Assembly: GCA_015680685.1 (NCBI GenBank)
Contig: MNCI01004604.1
Span: 689,779-753,778, forward strand
Length of the DNA: 64,000 nt
DNA from: Gnetum montanum
Lineage: Eukaryota; Streptophyta; Gnetopsida; Gnetales; Gnetaceae
Direction of reading: 5' to 3'
This document shows positions 1 to 10,355 of the stretch, piece after piece. The notes beneath the pieces were generated by a model. It did no database searches, was not told the DNA's origin, and worked only from the letters and a program-made list of their open reading frames with translations. Made by a program: the position numbers and the translations under genes. Positions within the stretch are counted from its first letter, which is position 1, and each line of letters begins with the position of its first letter.

Positions 1-410
1 AACAGTCCTGGAATCATGACTATAAACTGATACCACAGAACAGTCCTGGAATCATGACTATAAACTGATACCACAGAACAGTCCTGGAATCATGACTATA
101 AACTGATACCACAGAATAGTCCTGAGTTACGACTTAAAACTGACACCATCACTGTCTTGGTATATGACAATAAACAGATACCCCGCAATGTCCACAAATG
201 ACGATAAACTAGCACCCCTCTGGCATGACAGTAAAATAACACCGTCAGACTCCTCAGAGTCTGCTAAGACTATAAACTAGCTTGCCTCTGTATAGTCAGC
301 TAAGACTCAAAACTGGCAACATACCGTCTGCCATGACGCTAAACGGGCAATGTCCAATGGGTTACGACACAAAACTAACCCACGATAGTCCGCTAAGACT
401 ATAAACTGGC
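1..410 (+). repeat. Post-pol minisatellite of element E0
   Basis: The first 114 bases are three identical 38-bp units, each containing GACTATAAACTGATACCACAG. Degenerate units continue to about 410 with the core GAC-TATAAACT-GGC. The same core follows the pol stop codon in E1, E2 and E3, so this block is read as the region just downstream of a pol gene lying to the left of the window. The exact identity of the first three units points to recent local expansion. Confidence 0.8.
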
Positions 411-1325
411 GCATTCATTTGCGACTCCCCATCTCATAGCCACCTTCATTCGTCAGAATCATTACATCCTTCATCAGCATCGTTGACATTCACATTCAAT
501 ACTCAGGGTCACCCCAATACTTTTGTCCGCCTGCAGCTGCCTAAATCTAAGCTCATTAATTCACTCATGGTTTTCCTATCTCTTTGGAGTTGTGTTTGCA
601 GGATGACTCTCAGGAGTTCTCGTACGAGGTTGTGTTTCATCATAAGTAGCAAGATGAGGCAATGTCCATTTGTCCCCTTGGCAAGACTAAATCGAACCAT
701 TAACCCGCACATTCCCATTCCCCGAAAACCCACTATCTGTCTACCAAACCATTGCACACTGCGAAACGTTACAGCAGTCACAACACACAGAACACAAGAT
801 TCGTGCATGAGTACAAGGACAAATTTCAAAAAAAATATATAATAATAAAATAAAATGCATACTCATGTCAAACGCAATCAAGAAACATCCTATCGCATGG
901 CTTTGGCTCTTCGCTAACAGTTTCCCCAAAGAAGGGAGCTGTTCCTCCAAAGAATGCAAAACATCACCTCGTGGCTTTGGTCGTGACAACTGGTTCTCCT
1001 GAAAAACCATCAAGAGCACTGTTCCGCCAAAGGACGCACATGACATGCTTGAATTCCAAGTCTGCCAAAAGATGGCTATCGACAAGGACCGGCATACCAC
1101 ACACCTAAGCACCCTTTTTCCCAACATGATCCCTCGGGCAGTCACCAATCCCCACGATCCCTTTCCCCCTGCCAATTACCAATCTCGCCCTTTAATACCA
1201 TCCACCACCAAGTACGGTACAATGATGTCTGGTCAGGTGACAAAGGATAGAGCTTTTGTCAAGTTGCTTGTGGTGTTTTGCGCTTCTTTGTCGACGCTTC
1301 TCGGGTCGATTCCTCCAAGCGTCAA
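411..1325 (+). other. 3' internal spacer of element E0, no gene seen
   Basis: This stretch lies between the minisatellite and the polypurine tract. Short open frames occur on both strands, but none resembles a known protein or recurs in the sister elements. The last 80 bases or so (from about 1270, GTGGTGTTTTGCGCTTCTTT onward) match a block that precedes the polypurine tract in E1, E2 and E3, so that part belongs to the element's 3' end. Confidence 0.6.
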
Positions 1326-1326
1326 C

Positions 1327-1335
1327 AAAGAGGGG
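1327..1335 (+). promoter_or_regulatory. Polypurine tract (plus-strand primer site) of E0
   Basis: AAAGAGGGG followed by CCAA abuts an LTR starting TGAAACACC at 1340. The identical purine run with the same spacing adjoins the 3' LTR of E1, E2 and E3. In LTR elements this tract primes plus-strand DNA synthesis and defines the start of the 3' LTR. Confidence 0.85.
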
Positions 1336-1509
1336 CCAATGAAACACCACAAAAATCTGTGAGTTTAGCATCTGTCCGACAAGAAGCAGATCGCCATGAT
1401 CCATAGGCAGCTTCGGCTAGATTTGAAGTCACACAGGGCAATCTTGGAAGTCGAAACATATGGTTAAGTGTTGTGCCAGCGTATACGCACAGCTTTAAAC
1501 CGTGGGGTG

Positions 1510-1966
1510 CTAGCGTCTACGCCCAGTGTTCACGCCCAGCATCTACGCCCAGCGTTCACGCCCAACGTCTTTCGCCCAGCGTTCATGCCCAGCGTCTACG
1601 CCCAGCGTTCACGCCCAGCGTCTACGCCCAGCTCTCCAGCGTACACGCCCAGGTACGGCAAGGGCACACGCTCGACGCCCAGCGTCTACGCCCAGCGTTC
1701 ACGCCCAGCGTCTACGCCCAGCTCTCCAGCGTACACGCCCAGGTACAGCAAAGGCACACGCTCGACGACAGGATTTCCAATGGCAACATGAAGATTACAT
1801 TGAAGAGCAAGGATTGAAGCAAGTGGACATCCTTCGGCGTAGACGCCGGCGTATACGCCCAAAATTCACCAGCGTATACGCCCCGGTGTATACGCCAGCA
1901 TCTATCCGTCTACGCCTAGCGTATATGCTTGGCGTATATGCCCAGTGTATACGTCGGCCTATTGTA
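1510..1966. repeat. Tandem AGCGT/TACGCC repeats in the U3 of E0
   Basis: Short units of the type CGCCCAGCGTCTACGCCCAG repeat many times. A direct duplication with a 90-bp period occupies 1591-1770. Beyond 1830 the units become GCGTATACGCC, which is self-complementary. All of it lies upstream of the TATA box, so it sits in the presumed enhancer part of the LTR. Confidence 0.85.
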
Positions 1967-2063
1967 TAATATATACGCCCGGCGTATATCATGTTTCTAA
2001 ATTGTAACGCCCAGTCTATACGCCACATGTCTCCCCGTCCGCTTTTCCCGGTAACCCTACCCC

Positions 2064-2071
2064 TATAAATA
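2064..2071 (+). promoter_or_regulatory. TATA box of the E0 LTR promoter
   Basis: TATAAATA within CCCTATAAATAGCCCAG, about 725 bases into the LTR. Equivalent boxes with the same CCCTATAAAT.. setting occur in the LTRs of E1, E2 and E3, so this is the likely RNA polymerase II start region separating U3 from R/U5. Confidence 0.7.
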
Positions 2072-2893
2072 GCCCAGTTTTCCACATTTACCAGGCCCCG
2101 CAGAAATTTACCAGAGCCGACCTAGAGCAATTATGCTGCTGAAACCCTCTTACGCTTACGCTTACGCTGGAAGCCCTGCACGCTGAGCACAGTCCGTGCT
2201 TCGCCTACCGTGTCGACCGGCTGCATCCCTCCGTCCACCGGGGATTTATGTCCGCCTTGTGTCCCTACACAACTACGTTAGACCGGTGCACAACATTTTA
2301 ACTCTATAATCCATTGTTTACGCTTGTTGTAGGTTCTTTTACAGTTTTACGTTAATTTGGCCTGCACCTCATTTACGGCTGTTTACGTTCGCGCTCCGCG
2401 CTCCGTTTGCATCCGTGGACGCCCACTATTTACACTTGTTGTAAGTTTTACAGTTCTACGTCAATTTGGCCCACGCTCTGTTTGCGCCTGCTTACGTTTA
2501 CGCTCTGGCAACATCCACGTACGCCCATTGTTTACACTGTTTGCATTTGTTTACGCCCTTTGTATTTGGTTACGCTGTTTACGCCTGTATACGCTTACGC
2601 TGGGCCTATTTCTGTTTACACCGTTCACGTCCAACGTTGTTTACGCCCCTCTACGCTTACGCCACCTGCGCCTGTTTCACTGTTTACGCCCTGTTTTACA
2701 CATAACCCAGCGTATAACACCTCGGTGGTGCTTGGGGAAGTCCTTGTTTGATCCGCGTGCGGACCATTCAAGGCACTCTGCCTTCGTCCACTCCAGCTTG
2801 CCCTCAAGCGGAGGCAGGGTCAACTATGCTTGTCCGCTGATCTTTCGGTGCCTGCAACGTTCCAGCCTCGCACCGACAATTTTGGTCGACACA

Positions 2894-3112
2894 CCGTTCA
2901 TGTTAATGAATAGGGTATCTATACTTTTTCTAAGCTTGGAAGTAGGATTTGTAAATGATATCAATGGCTGTGAGATGAGAGAAAAATGGATCGTGTGATA
3001 GGTGTTTGATGTGTAGCTATGTGTGAATTGGACGTATGTAGGTAGACTACATTCTAGACCAAATGCACTATATCTTACAATGTGTTTTAGCTTGTGCAAG
3101 TAAGTTTACGCC
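2894..3112. other. Unassigned DNA between E0 and E1
   Basis: 219 bases between the end of the E0 LTR and the start of the E1 LTR. I see no coding, RNA or repeat signal in it. It may be old flanking DNA. Confidence 0.5.
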
Positions 3113-4688
3113 TGTAACGACGAAAAATGTCAGCAGCTGGAAAATACCAAACAAAATTCCGTGTACACAGTTTTAACCATGGATCCGTGCGAGGGCTATG
3201 CTGGAAAAAAAAATCCGTGGTGCCCTGAACGGTCTTGTCGATTAGACAAGGACTTACTAATCAATAAACCGATGGAGATTATGGATGTTGCGTGGAGAGA
3301 TTTGACTCGATGGGTCGCAAAATGATAGAAAAACAATGTAGATGAATTACAACGATGATAACGCTAACATGGTAAGAAGAATTAGACACGAGAGGAACGC
3401 GTGGTTTCAAGATCTACGTTTTGACTTGAAAAATGAATATTTTGTATATCACGTTACAATGGGGAGACCCCGATTACTTAATGTAAGGCAAACACAAAAT
3501 AACAAGAAAACTGTCCAAGCAGAGGTATAGAATGGAGTCTGATCTACCTTGTAGGCTAGAGATGGGATGCAAGGGAGGTCAAGTTTTGACGTCTATTGAC
3601 CAACTACTTCTGACCAATAGAAACTCACAAACCACACCAGATGATCTCTTGATCTCTGATCTGCTCCTTTTGCCTTAGGTAGTCTTTGCTCGAAACTGCC
3701 GACGATCACCAATGGAGAAAGCTATGTCTTCGCCAAGGGACCGATCGCTCCTACTGCCAATGCTCGAGCAAAATATGCTCTGTCTCTGTTAGAAGGTGAT
3801 GCTATCAAAAGTTGCCAAAGTGCTGCTCTCTCTGCTTATTTTTTCTTATTTGTGTTCTTTTTTGTCTGTCTCCGTATGTTTTCGCTAACTGAAGTATTTA
3901 TAGGTTTGAAGACATGTGGAGAAGGTCTGGCCATGATGACACGTGTTTCAAACCTTTCGAAATGTCGTTGACCTAACCAGCTTTGTGTTGAACTTTATGA
4001 TTACGCACAATACGCTCACTTGCGTATTGTGCGTGTGAATAACATATGTGCGTCAGGCATGTCTCAGCTGAATTTGGGCTACATTACGCTCATTCGTGTT
4101 GTGTCGCGTGCAGGAGTGTAACAAAGCATGAAAACAATGTATTCAAGCTATTTTACACTCGTTTACGTTGTCGAGCGTAGTGAAGCGTAAACGATGATTA
4201 GCTTGCCGATGCATTATGCTGGGATACGCTGCATTACGTAACGAGCGTAAGGTGATCTATCTGCAAGAAAAGGAAAAAGAGTTGATCTGTTGCACTTCTT
4301 CTGGACTTTCTTTAGCTTTTTGGAAGCTCATTACACTGTCGTGCGTAACAAAGTGTAAACTCGGCCTTGGACAAAAGACTTAGCAAAATATAAGGTAAGT
4401 CACATATTACGCTGCTTAAGCCTCTCTAGATCCCGAAGTAAGTTGCCTTCTGATACTAGACTATGTTGAACAGAATCACACTAAGCGTCATTACGCTACA
4501 TCGTGTGATATAGCATACAAAGATAAAACATAGTGATGTTGGAAATCTACAAAGGAAATCAAAGACTTGATGCTATGCATCTCTTTGCTTTACTCTGCCT
4601 TGTTCTCCCTTCTGGAATTCGGTCATGTATTCTTGCCTAAATCGTGAATCTTCGCCTGAGGCTGACTCGCAATTTTCACGGTGTTTCA
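3113..4688 (-). repeat. 3' LTR of E1
   Basis: 1576 bases; on the element strand it starts TGAAACACCGTG next to the polypurine tract and ends CGTCGTTACA. It aligns over its whole length with 19028-20602. The upstream (U3) part, about 3990-4560, has many imperfect dyads built on TTACGCT/AGCGTAA. Confidence 0.92.
3895..3902 (-). promoter_or_regulatory. TATA box of the E1 3' LTR
   Basis: TATAAATA on the - strand, within CCTATAAATACTTCAG. The matching box in the other LTR is at 19809-19816. Its place relative to the conserved LTR end fits the boxes in E0, E2 and E3. Confidence 0.65.
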
Positions 4689-4692
4689 ATGG

Positions 4693-4701
4693 CCCCTCTT
4701 T
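4693..4701 (-). promoter_or_regulatory. Polypurine tract of E1
   Basis: AAAGAGGGG on the - strand, followed by CCAT and then the LTR start TGAAACAC. It is identical to the tracts at 1327, 47960 and 51822. Confidence 0.88.
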
Positions 4702-5879
4702 GTTGACGGTTAGAAGGCCTGCCCGAAAGACATCGACAAAGAATACGAAACACTGAATTGGTAAAAGTACCCACAACATCCATCAATGGCCACTCAAGTG
4801 TTGCCCTGTCAACATAGAAGAGCAAGGATGGAGGGTATGGGAGATAAGATGATTTGGTAGGAAACAGGTTCGGGGAAGACTCAAATGAGTTAGGATGGCA
4901 GAAGTATGGAATACGCTCATTGAACACACAAAAATGTATGCATACTTATATTAACAGGAATGCTTTCAGACGAGCATAGCGCATCAGTCTGAGATTTCTC
5001 TATTACAGACTATATTAGGAATGCTTGTAAAAGGAGCATAGCATGTCGCTTCTGCGATATCTCTGCTATGACATTTAATTGCGTTACGCCAGTTTGTGGA
5101 CTTGATGGCAATGCGAGTGTGGAAAATGGGTGCTTGCATATGTAGCTTTTGCATACAGGAAGCAGATGGTAGGGATGAAGCAGATTAAGAGCCAAGGGTA
5201 GGGTCACAAAGGGGAAGAGGGATGCACGTCTAAATGGACAGGCTAACCTGAGTAGCAATTTCAAAACGATGTTCGTACTTTACCGCTCAGATGAACGCAC
5301 CTTTGAACGATGTCCTCAAAACAAATAACCTACAACCACAAAAGATAATAGAGGATGCCATTGTCTGTGCGAACTGGAGACGAGGTTGTTGAAACAAGTG
5401 CTATTAGAGGCAAGATGAAGTGATCGGGCCATGAAGGAGGAACTGTAGCACGAGGCCCATATTTTCACCCTTAACGCTCGGCCCAACATATCGTTTCCAA
5501 AGAACATCAGACCTAGCACATCTAACTGGTTATGTAAAGAACCAGCCAGATGAATCTGTGAAGCCAGGGCCTGATAGCGATGATGAGCGGAGATCCCCAA
5601 AGCCGTAGTCGATGTGCACGCCTTTGGGGCTCCGGACGGCAAAACTAACCTCTTAGAGGTACCACCGTGGGAATAAATGCAGTAATGGCATCTCCAAGGG
5701 GTCAGTAGTATGCTCTTCGGCACATCCGAGGAATCAGTAGGATGCCGGTGGGGTAGTAACGCTGGGACTATCCCAGCGTCCCATCCCATGTATGTTGCAA
5801 CTACATGGAGATAATCACGCTCGCTTGAGTTGCATGAGAGAGGTTTGTACACCCCATTTTTAAGTTCTGGGAGACTGTC
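4702..5879 (-). other. 3' spacer of E1, no convincing gene
   Basis: Non-coding by appearance. The 80 bases next to the polypurine tract hold the conserved block (TTCGTATTCTTTGTCGATGT on the - strand). A short inverted repeat, CGCTGGGA-CTA-TCCCAGCG, lies at 5760-5778. One 240-codon - strand frame (5316-6038) runs through it but starts inside the minisatellite and has no counterpart that I can see in E2 or E3. Confidence 0.55.
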
Positions 5880-6440
5880 ATTGCTGGTTTTAAGTCTCAG
5901 CAGACCATGGTCCCAATTTAAAGTCTGGGTAGACCAAAAAATGCTAGTTTTACGTCGTAGCAGATGGTGGCGAGGTTGATTTATGGTCTCAGCAGACCAT
6001 GCTGTGGATGTCAATTTTATGTCATGACCCAGGGACAAGTCTGTGCTGGTTTTACGTCTCAGTAGGCGGTTACTTACCTTTGTCAGTTTATGTCATGACG
6101 GACAACCGGTGCCAGTTTAGTGTCGTGGCGGACGCGTGCAACAAATGCCAGTTTTTCGTCTTGGCGGACCTGTACAACATTGCCAGTTTTACGTCATGGC
6201 GAACGGTCACAACTTGCCAGTTTTGCGTCATGGCGGACGGTCAGTACCAGTTTAGCGTCTTGGCGGATGCGTGAGGGGAGTGCCAATTTTACGTCATAGC
6301 GGACGTTTGTTGCCAGTTTAGAGTCGTAGTAGATGATTATTGCCAGTTTAGCATCGTAGCAGACGATTGTTGCCAGTTTAGCATCGTAGCGGATGATTGT
6401 TGCCAGTTTAGCGTCGTAGCAGACAATGATGGCCATACCT
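5880..6440 (-). repeat. Post-pol minisatellite of E1
   Basis: Units of about 30 bases, clearest at 6255-6430, with the core GCCAGTTTAGCGTCGTAGC on the + strand. They begin immediately after the pol stop codon (6463-6465). The same family is present after pol in E2 (46154-46520), E3 (53185-53520) and E0 (1-410), so it is a fixed part of the element rather than a chance satellite. Confidence 0.85.
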
Positions 6441-6462
6441 AATATTCGCACTGAAGATGCAA

Positions 6463-9400
6463 CTATATGTAGTACCACTTTAGATAGATATGATTGACAG
6501 GGTTTGATAACTTGTTGCTGTTGGCATCCGCTAACTTGAATGCCCCGTTGCTATATGCATCAGTCACCAAGAAAGGGCCCTCCTAGTTTGCATAGAATTT
6601 ATCTACTCGTTCATGAACAGCCTTGACAACTAAATCTCCCTTCTTGATCGGACGTTGCTAAAGATTATGACGATGTTTTTGCCTCTACTTGTCTTGATAC
6701 TTTTCAATTATATCAAGCGTCTGTATTCGCTTCTCCTCTACTAAGTCTAAATCCATAATCCAGGACTCGGTGTGTTGAGCCTCATTTATAATCGTGGAGA
6801 GGACCATTCTCAGAGAAGGAATTTGCAACTCGAGAGGTAGCACTGCTTCAGATCCGTAGACTAGGCTATAGGGTGTGCTATCTGTAGCCATCCTACATGT
6901 AGTACGATACGCCCATAGCACATAGAGGATTTTTTCATGCCACCATCTCTTGTTGCTGTCAAGCATTTTCTTGAGCAGATTGATGATGACTTTGTTTGTT
7001 GCTTCAGCTTGACCATTCGCTTGCGGGTAGTAGGGTGAGGAAAAAGATTATCTAATGCCAAGGCTATCACCGAAGGATTTGGTTTCTGTGCTACTAAACT
7101 ACGGCCCATTGTCAGTCACGATAGTCATCAGGAGACCAAATCTAGTTACTATATTGTCTAAGATGAAATGGCAAATCTGTTGGGATGTGATCTTCCTTAA
7201 AGGAATAGCTTCTACCCACTTCGTAAAGTACTCAGTTGCGGTAATTATGAAACTATGACCTGCGGAAGATTTCAGTGTGATGGGACCTATGATGTCTAGT
7301 CCCCATCGTTAAAAGGACCATGTTATCTGAGTTGTATGTAACTCTGTAGGTGACACGTGTATAAGGTTTGTGTGACGCTGACATGTGTCACAATTTTTAA
7401 CCTTTGTCAGGCAATCTTTTTCCATGCGCGGCCAGTAGTATCCTAAGCGATGGATTTTTAGAGCCATAGCCCATGGTGCTACGTGTCCTCCGCATAGTCC
7501 CTCGTGAACTTCGCCAACTATATGTTGCGCTTGGTCTTTATTAATGCAGGTAAGCAACACGCCATCAAAAGAGCGTCTACAAAGAGTACTGTCTCCTATG
7601 ATGACGTATTTCCTAGCCCGCTTGCGGATCGCATCTTTCTGCGCATGTGTTAATTCAGGTGGTAGCTTGCCCTGAAGGAGGTAAGTTTTAATGTTGTCAT
7701 ACCATTCTGACATGCTTTCCTCGAGAAGAGAAGATATGTGTGCCGCCTGAATGATAGGACCTATACAATCTGTTATTAAAGCAGGATAAGTGTCGAGTAG
7801 ATGTGAGGGCACGTTTAAGGCCAGAGTAGCCAATGCATCGGCCAGTGTGTTATCATTCCATGGCACGTGTTGGACATCGATGGTCGCAAATCGCTTCAAA
7901 AGATCTTTAGCCATATCGCAGTAGGGCTGCAAATGTGTAGTCTTGCAAGCGTAGACTCGTGTGATCTGATTGATGACGAGCATCGAATCACCCCTACTTG
8001 CCAAATGTCGAACATCTAGTTCACTTACAGCTAGTAATCCCTTGAGGAGCCCCTCGTACTCTACCATGTTGTTCGTACAGGGGAAGGTCAAGCGATAAGC
8101 GTGCAGATGCACATCCTTAGGTGATAGCGTAATGACGATGGCAGCACTGCCACCTCTGGCAATTGAAGCTTTGTCGAAATACAACGTCGCCTCGGGGCCT
8201 GTCAAGATAGGGCTTAAACTATGTACATGTTCGTCTGGGAACTTAGGCTCTATAGTTACATGGTTGTTAATTGGTGATGTTACTAACTGGTCAGCTATTG
8301 CTTGGCCTTTTGTAGAATATTGGCCAATATAATGCAGATCGAATTCTACCGTGATAGCCTTCCAGCGAGCTATTTTGCTACTTTCATATAGGTTGTGCGT
8401 AATGGCCCTAAGGATGTTATTTTTGCAGATGATGTTAACTTGGCTATGGAAAAGATAATGTCTATACTTTTTTAGCGTAAATACTAATGCTAGGAAATTA
8501 TGCTCTACTTCGTTGTACCTCATTTCGTATGCACATAGAGCATGACTCAAGTAGTAGATGGGCACTTCCGACCCATCATCCCTCCTTTGATAGAGTAATG
8601 CTGCTAACGCTACGTCTGAAGTTGCGAGGTAAATGTAAAATGGTAGGTCCCTTTATGGCGGGAAAACCATTGGTAAGCGTTGGAGTTCCTGTTTTAGGCT
8701 ATCAAACACACGCTGACAATCATCCGTCCATTTGAAATTAACCCCCTTTTTGAGCAAATGTTGCAGAGGGTGTAGCTTGTCGGTTAATCTCGAGATGAAC
8801 CAGTGTATAAACTGTAATCGTCCTTGTAACCCACATAATTTCTTGAGGTCTGTAGGAGGCGTTAACTTGACGATGGCTTTGACCTTATCAGGGTCAACTC
8901 GTATGCCGGTTTCCGACACCACAAACCCCAGCATGCGTCCAGTTTTGACTCCGAATATGCATTTCTTTGGGTTAAGCCGGAGATCGTATTTGGAGCATCT
9001 TTTGAGGACTAACTCCAGGTCTTCTAAATGATCTTCCAACTTTAAATATTTAATAGCTATATCGTCAACATAGTCATTCAATCTTCCTAAGAGGTAATCA
9101 CTAAAGATGTATGTCATGGCTCGTTGATACGTTGCTCCGGCATTTTTCAGGCCAAAAGGCATCATAGTGTAGCAAAAGGTGTCCCAAGGCGTCATGAATG
9201 TTGTTGTCAATTGATGTTCTGGGTTAATGCGAATCTGGTTATAGCCCGAAAAGCCATCCATGAAGGACAGAAGCGCATGCCTAACTATTGTATCGACTAG
9301 TTGGTCGATACTCAGTAGTGGGAAGTTATCCTTGATTGTGGCCTTGTTTAAATCTCGGAAGTTTATGCAGATGCATATGCTTCTGGTCTTCTTTGGGACG

Positions 9401-9930
9401 ACTACAATGTTAGATACCCAATCCAAGTAATCGACTACGCGGATGACACCAGCCTGATACAGTTTGGTGATCTCATCATACATAGCTAGCGCGATCTCTA
9501 GCTTGATTTTTCGTACCTTTTGCCTAGTTGCTTTAATCTGCGGATCTAAGATTATGTTATGCTAAATTAACCTGGGATCTAGTCCCGACATATCCTCGTA
9601 TGACCACACAAATACCATAATGTTGTCTTGCAGGACCTATTTTATAGAATTGTGCGTTTCCTGGTCTAGTAAAGAACTAATCTTAAGCATTTTGACCTCA
9701 CCTTTATGCGTAACGATAGAAACCTCATTGAGGCTTTCTTCGATTATGTCCCCAGCCTCCAGGTCTAGTGTGCGCGTCGACTATTCTGGCCATTCTGGGG
9801 ACGTTTCTGTCATGGCTATGGTTACGTCATCAAAGGGAGGGTTAATTTCTACTAGTGTAGGGTCAAATTGCCTAACTACCCTCCTGTATGGGCCTATCAA
9901 AGTTAGAGGTGCCGAAAATGTTGTGTCCAT
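6463..9930 (-). pseudogene. pol: E1 pol: reverse transcriptase, two RNases H, integrase (nonsense-broken)
   Basis: One continuous frame of 1156 codons from the ATG at 9930 to the TAG at 6463-6465, with no net frameshift. The RT lies at about 9480-8650: FRDLNKATIKDNFPL, FMDGFSGYNQI, PFGLKNAGATYQ and the catalytic YVDD are all visible. A gypsy RNase H follows (YYLSHAL...YNEVEHNFLALVF), then a second archaeal-like RNase H at about 8230-7800 (ATLYFDKAS, NNMVEYEGLLKGL, VPWNDNTLADALA). This duplicate marks the Tat lineage. The integrase has an H2C2 finger (HEGLCGGH..CDTCQRH) and core residues in GLDIIGP, VTDNGP and NGQAEATNK. Stops include TAG at 9781, 9637, 9562 and 7099, and TAA at 8653, 7309 and 7048. 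Most sit where relatives have Gln or Trp. No active protein is expected. Confidence 0.92.
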
Positions 9931-10199
9931 TTGCCAACCGTCCTACAAAATTGCCAAATGAGTAAATGATTAGGAGAGAGCATGACGTGGTGTTGTCGAA
10001 TGTGGAAAGCTAACTGAATTTTGAATATTGTAAATAGGCTGTAATTAATGCTACCCGATTACAAGGCGATAAGATGTGGTAGTTTAACATCATTTCAGAT
10101 AGTGGCGCATGCGATATCTGCCGCATTAATACCTTGATTTTTGGGTTCCATTTTAGGAAAGTCCCGCTGAAGTCGGATATCAAGTCGACGATTCTTGCA
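9931..10199 (-). promoter_or_regulatory. Region between E1 pol and the antisense gene, with a candidate 3' splice site for pol
   Basis: On the - strand the pol ATG is preceded by ATTTTGTAG-GACGGTTGGCAA (AG at 9944-9943). E2 and E3 have TTTGGCAG-GTTGAG and TTTGGTAG-GTTGAG at the same place. Ogre elements are known to splice out an intron between protease and RT. I infer the same here, with the antisense gene inside the intron. The rest of this 270-base stretch holds degenerate short repeats and nothing coding. Confidence 0.55.
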
Positions 10200-10206
10200 T
10201 ATAAGT
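10200..10206 (+). promoter_or_regulatory. TATA-like box of the antisense gene in E1
   Basis: TATAAGTAAG, 156 bases upstream of the ATG at 10356. Boxes at nearly the same distance stand before the sister genes in E2 (about 153) and E3 (about 150-160). The shared spacing supports a true core promoter for + strand transcription. A nearer TATAAAGG at about 10332 is only 25 bases from the ATG and is less likely. Confidence 0.55.
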
Positions 10207-10355
10207 AAGTAGTTTTCGGTGAGAACGGGCTGTTGGCTGTCGCGAATTCAAATTCCTAACTGTTACGAAGTGAGAGAAAGAGGAGCAGAAGGTTGGAACA
10301 TGTAATTTGCAAAGGTATGAACGTGTGAAGCTATAAAGGTTTTGAAATTGTTATA

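Larger units (their letters stand above)
1340..2893 (+). repeat. 3' LTR of element E0
   Basis: It starts TGAAACACCAC directly after the polypurine tract. It ends ...TTTTGGTCGACACA, which aligns with the ...TTTTCGGTCGCTACA end of the E2 3' LTR. The last 200 bases share a conserved block with the other LTRs: AAGTCCTTGT, then a GATC..CG palindrome-like part, then AGGCAC and TCCAGC. It is about 1.55 kb, close to the 1.58 kb of the E1 LTRs. The upstream part is filled with GCGT-rich repeats. The left boundary is firm; the right one rests on alignment with sister LTRs. Confidence 0.8.

Noticed and set aside
1468-1969. Three overlapping + strand open frames in different phases
   Set aside because: They are low-complexity translations of the AGCGTCTACGCCC repeats; being open in all three frames is a property of the repeat.
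2357-2998. 213-codon + strand open frame in the E0 LTR
   Set aside because: It is composed of TTTACGC-type repeat translation and crosses the LTR end at 2893.
3342-3530. Small open frame (MNYNDDNANM...) present in both E1 LTRs
   Set aside because: Both LTRs derive from one sequence at insertion, so agreement is not evidence of selection, and it is not seen in the other LTRs.
5316-6038. 240-codon - strand open frame in the E1 3' spacer
   Set aside because: It starts inside the minisatellite, shows no recognisable domain and has no counterpart in the E2 or E3 spacers.
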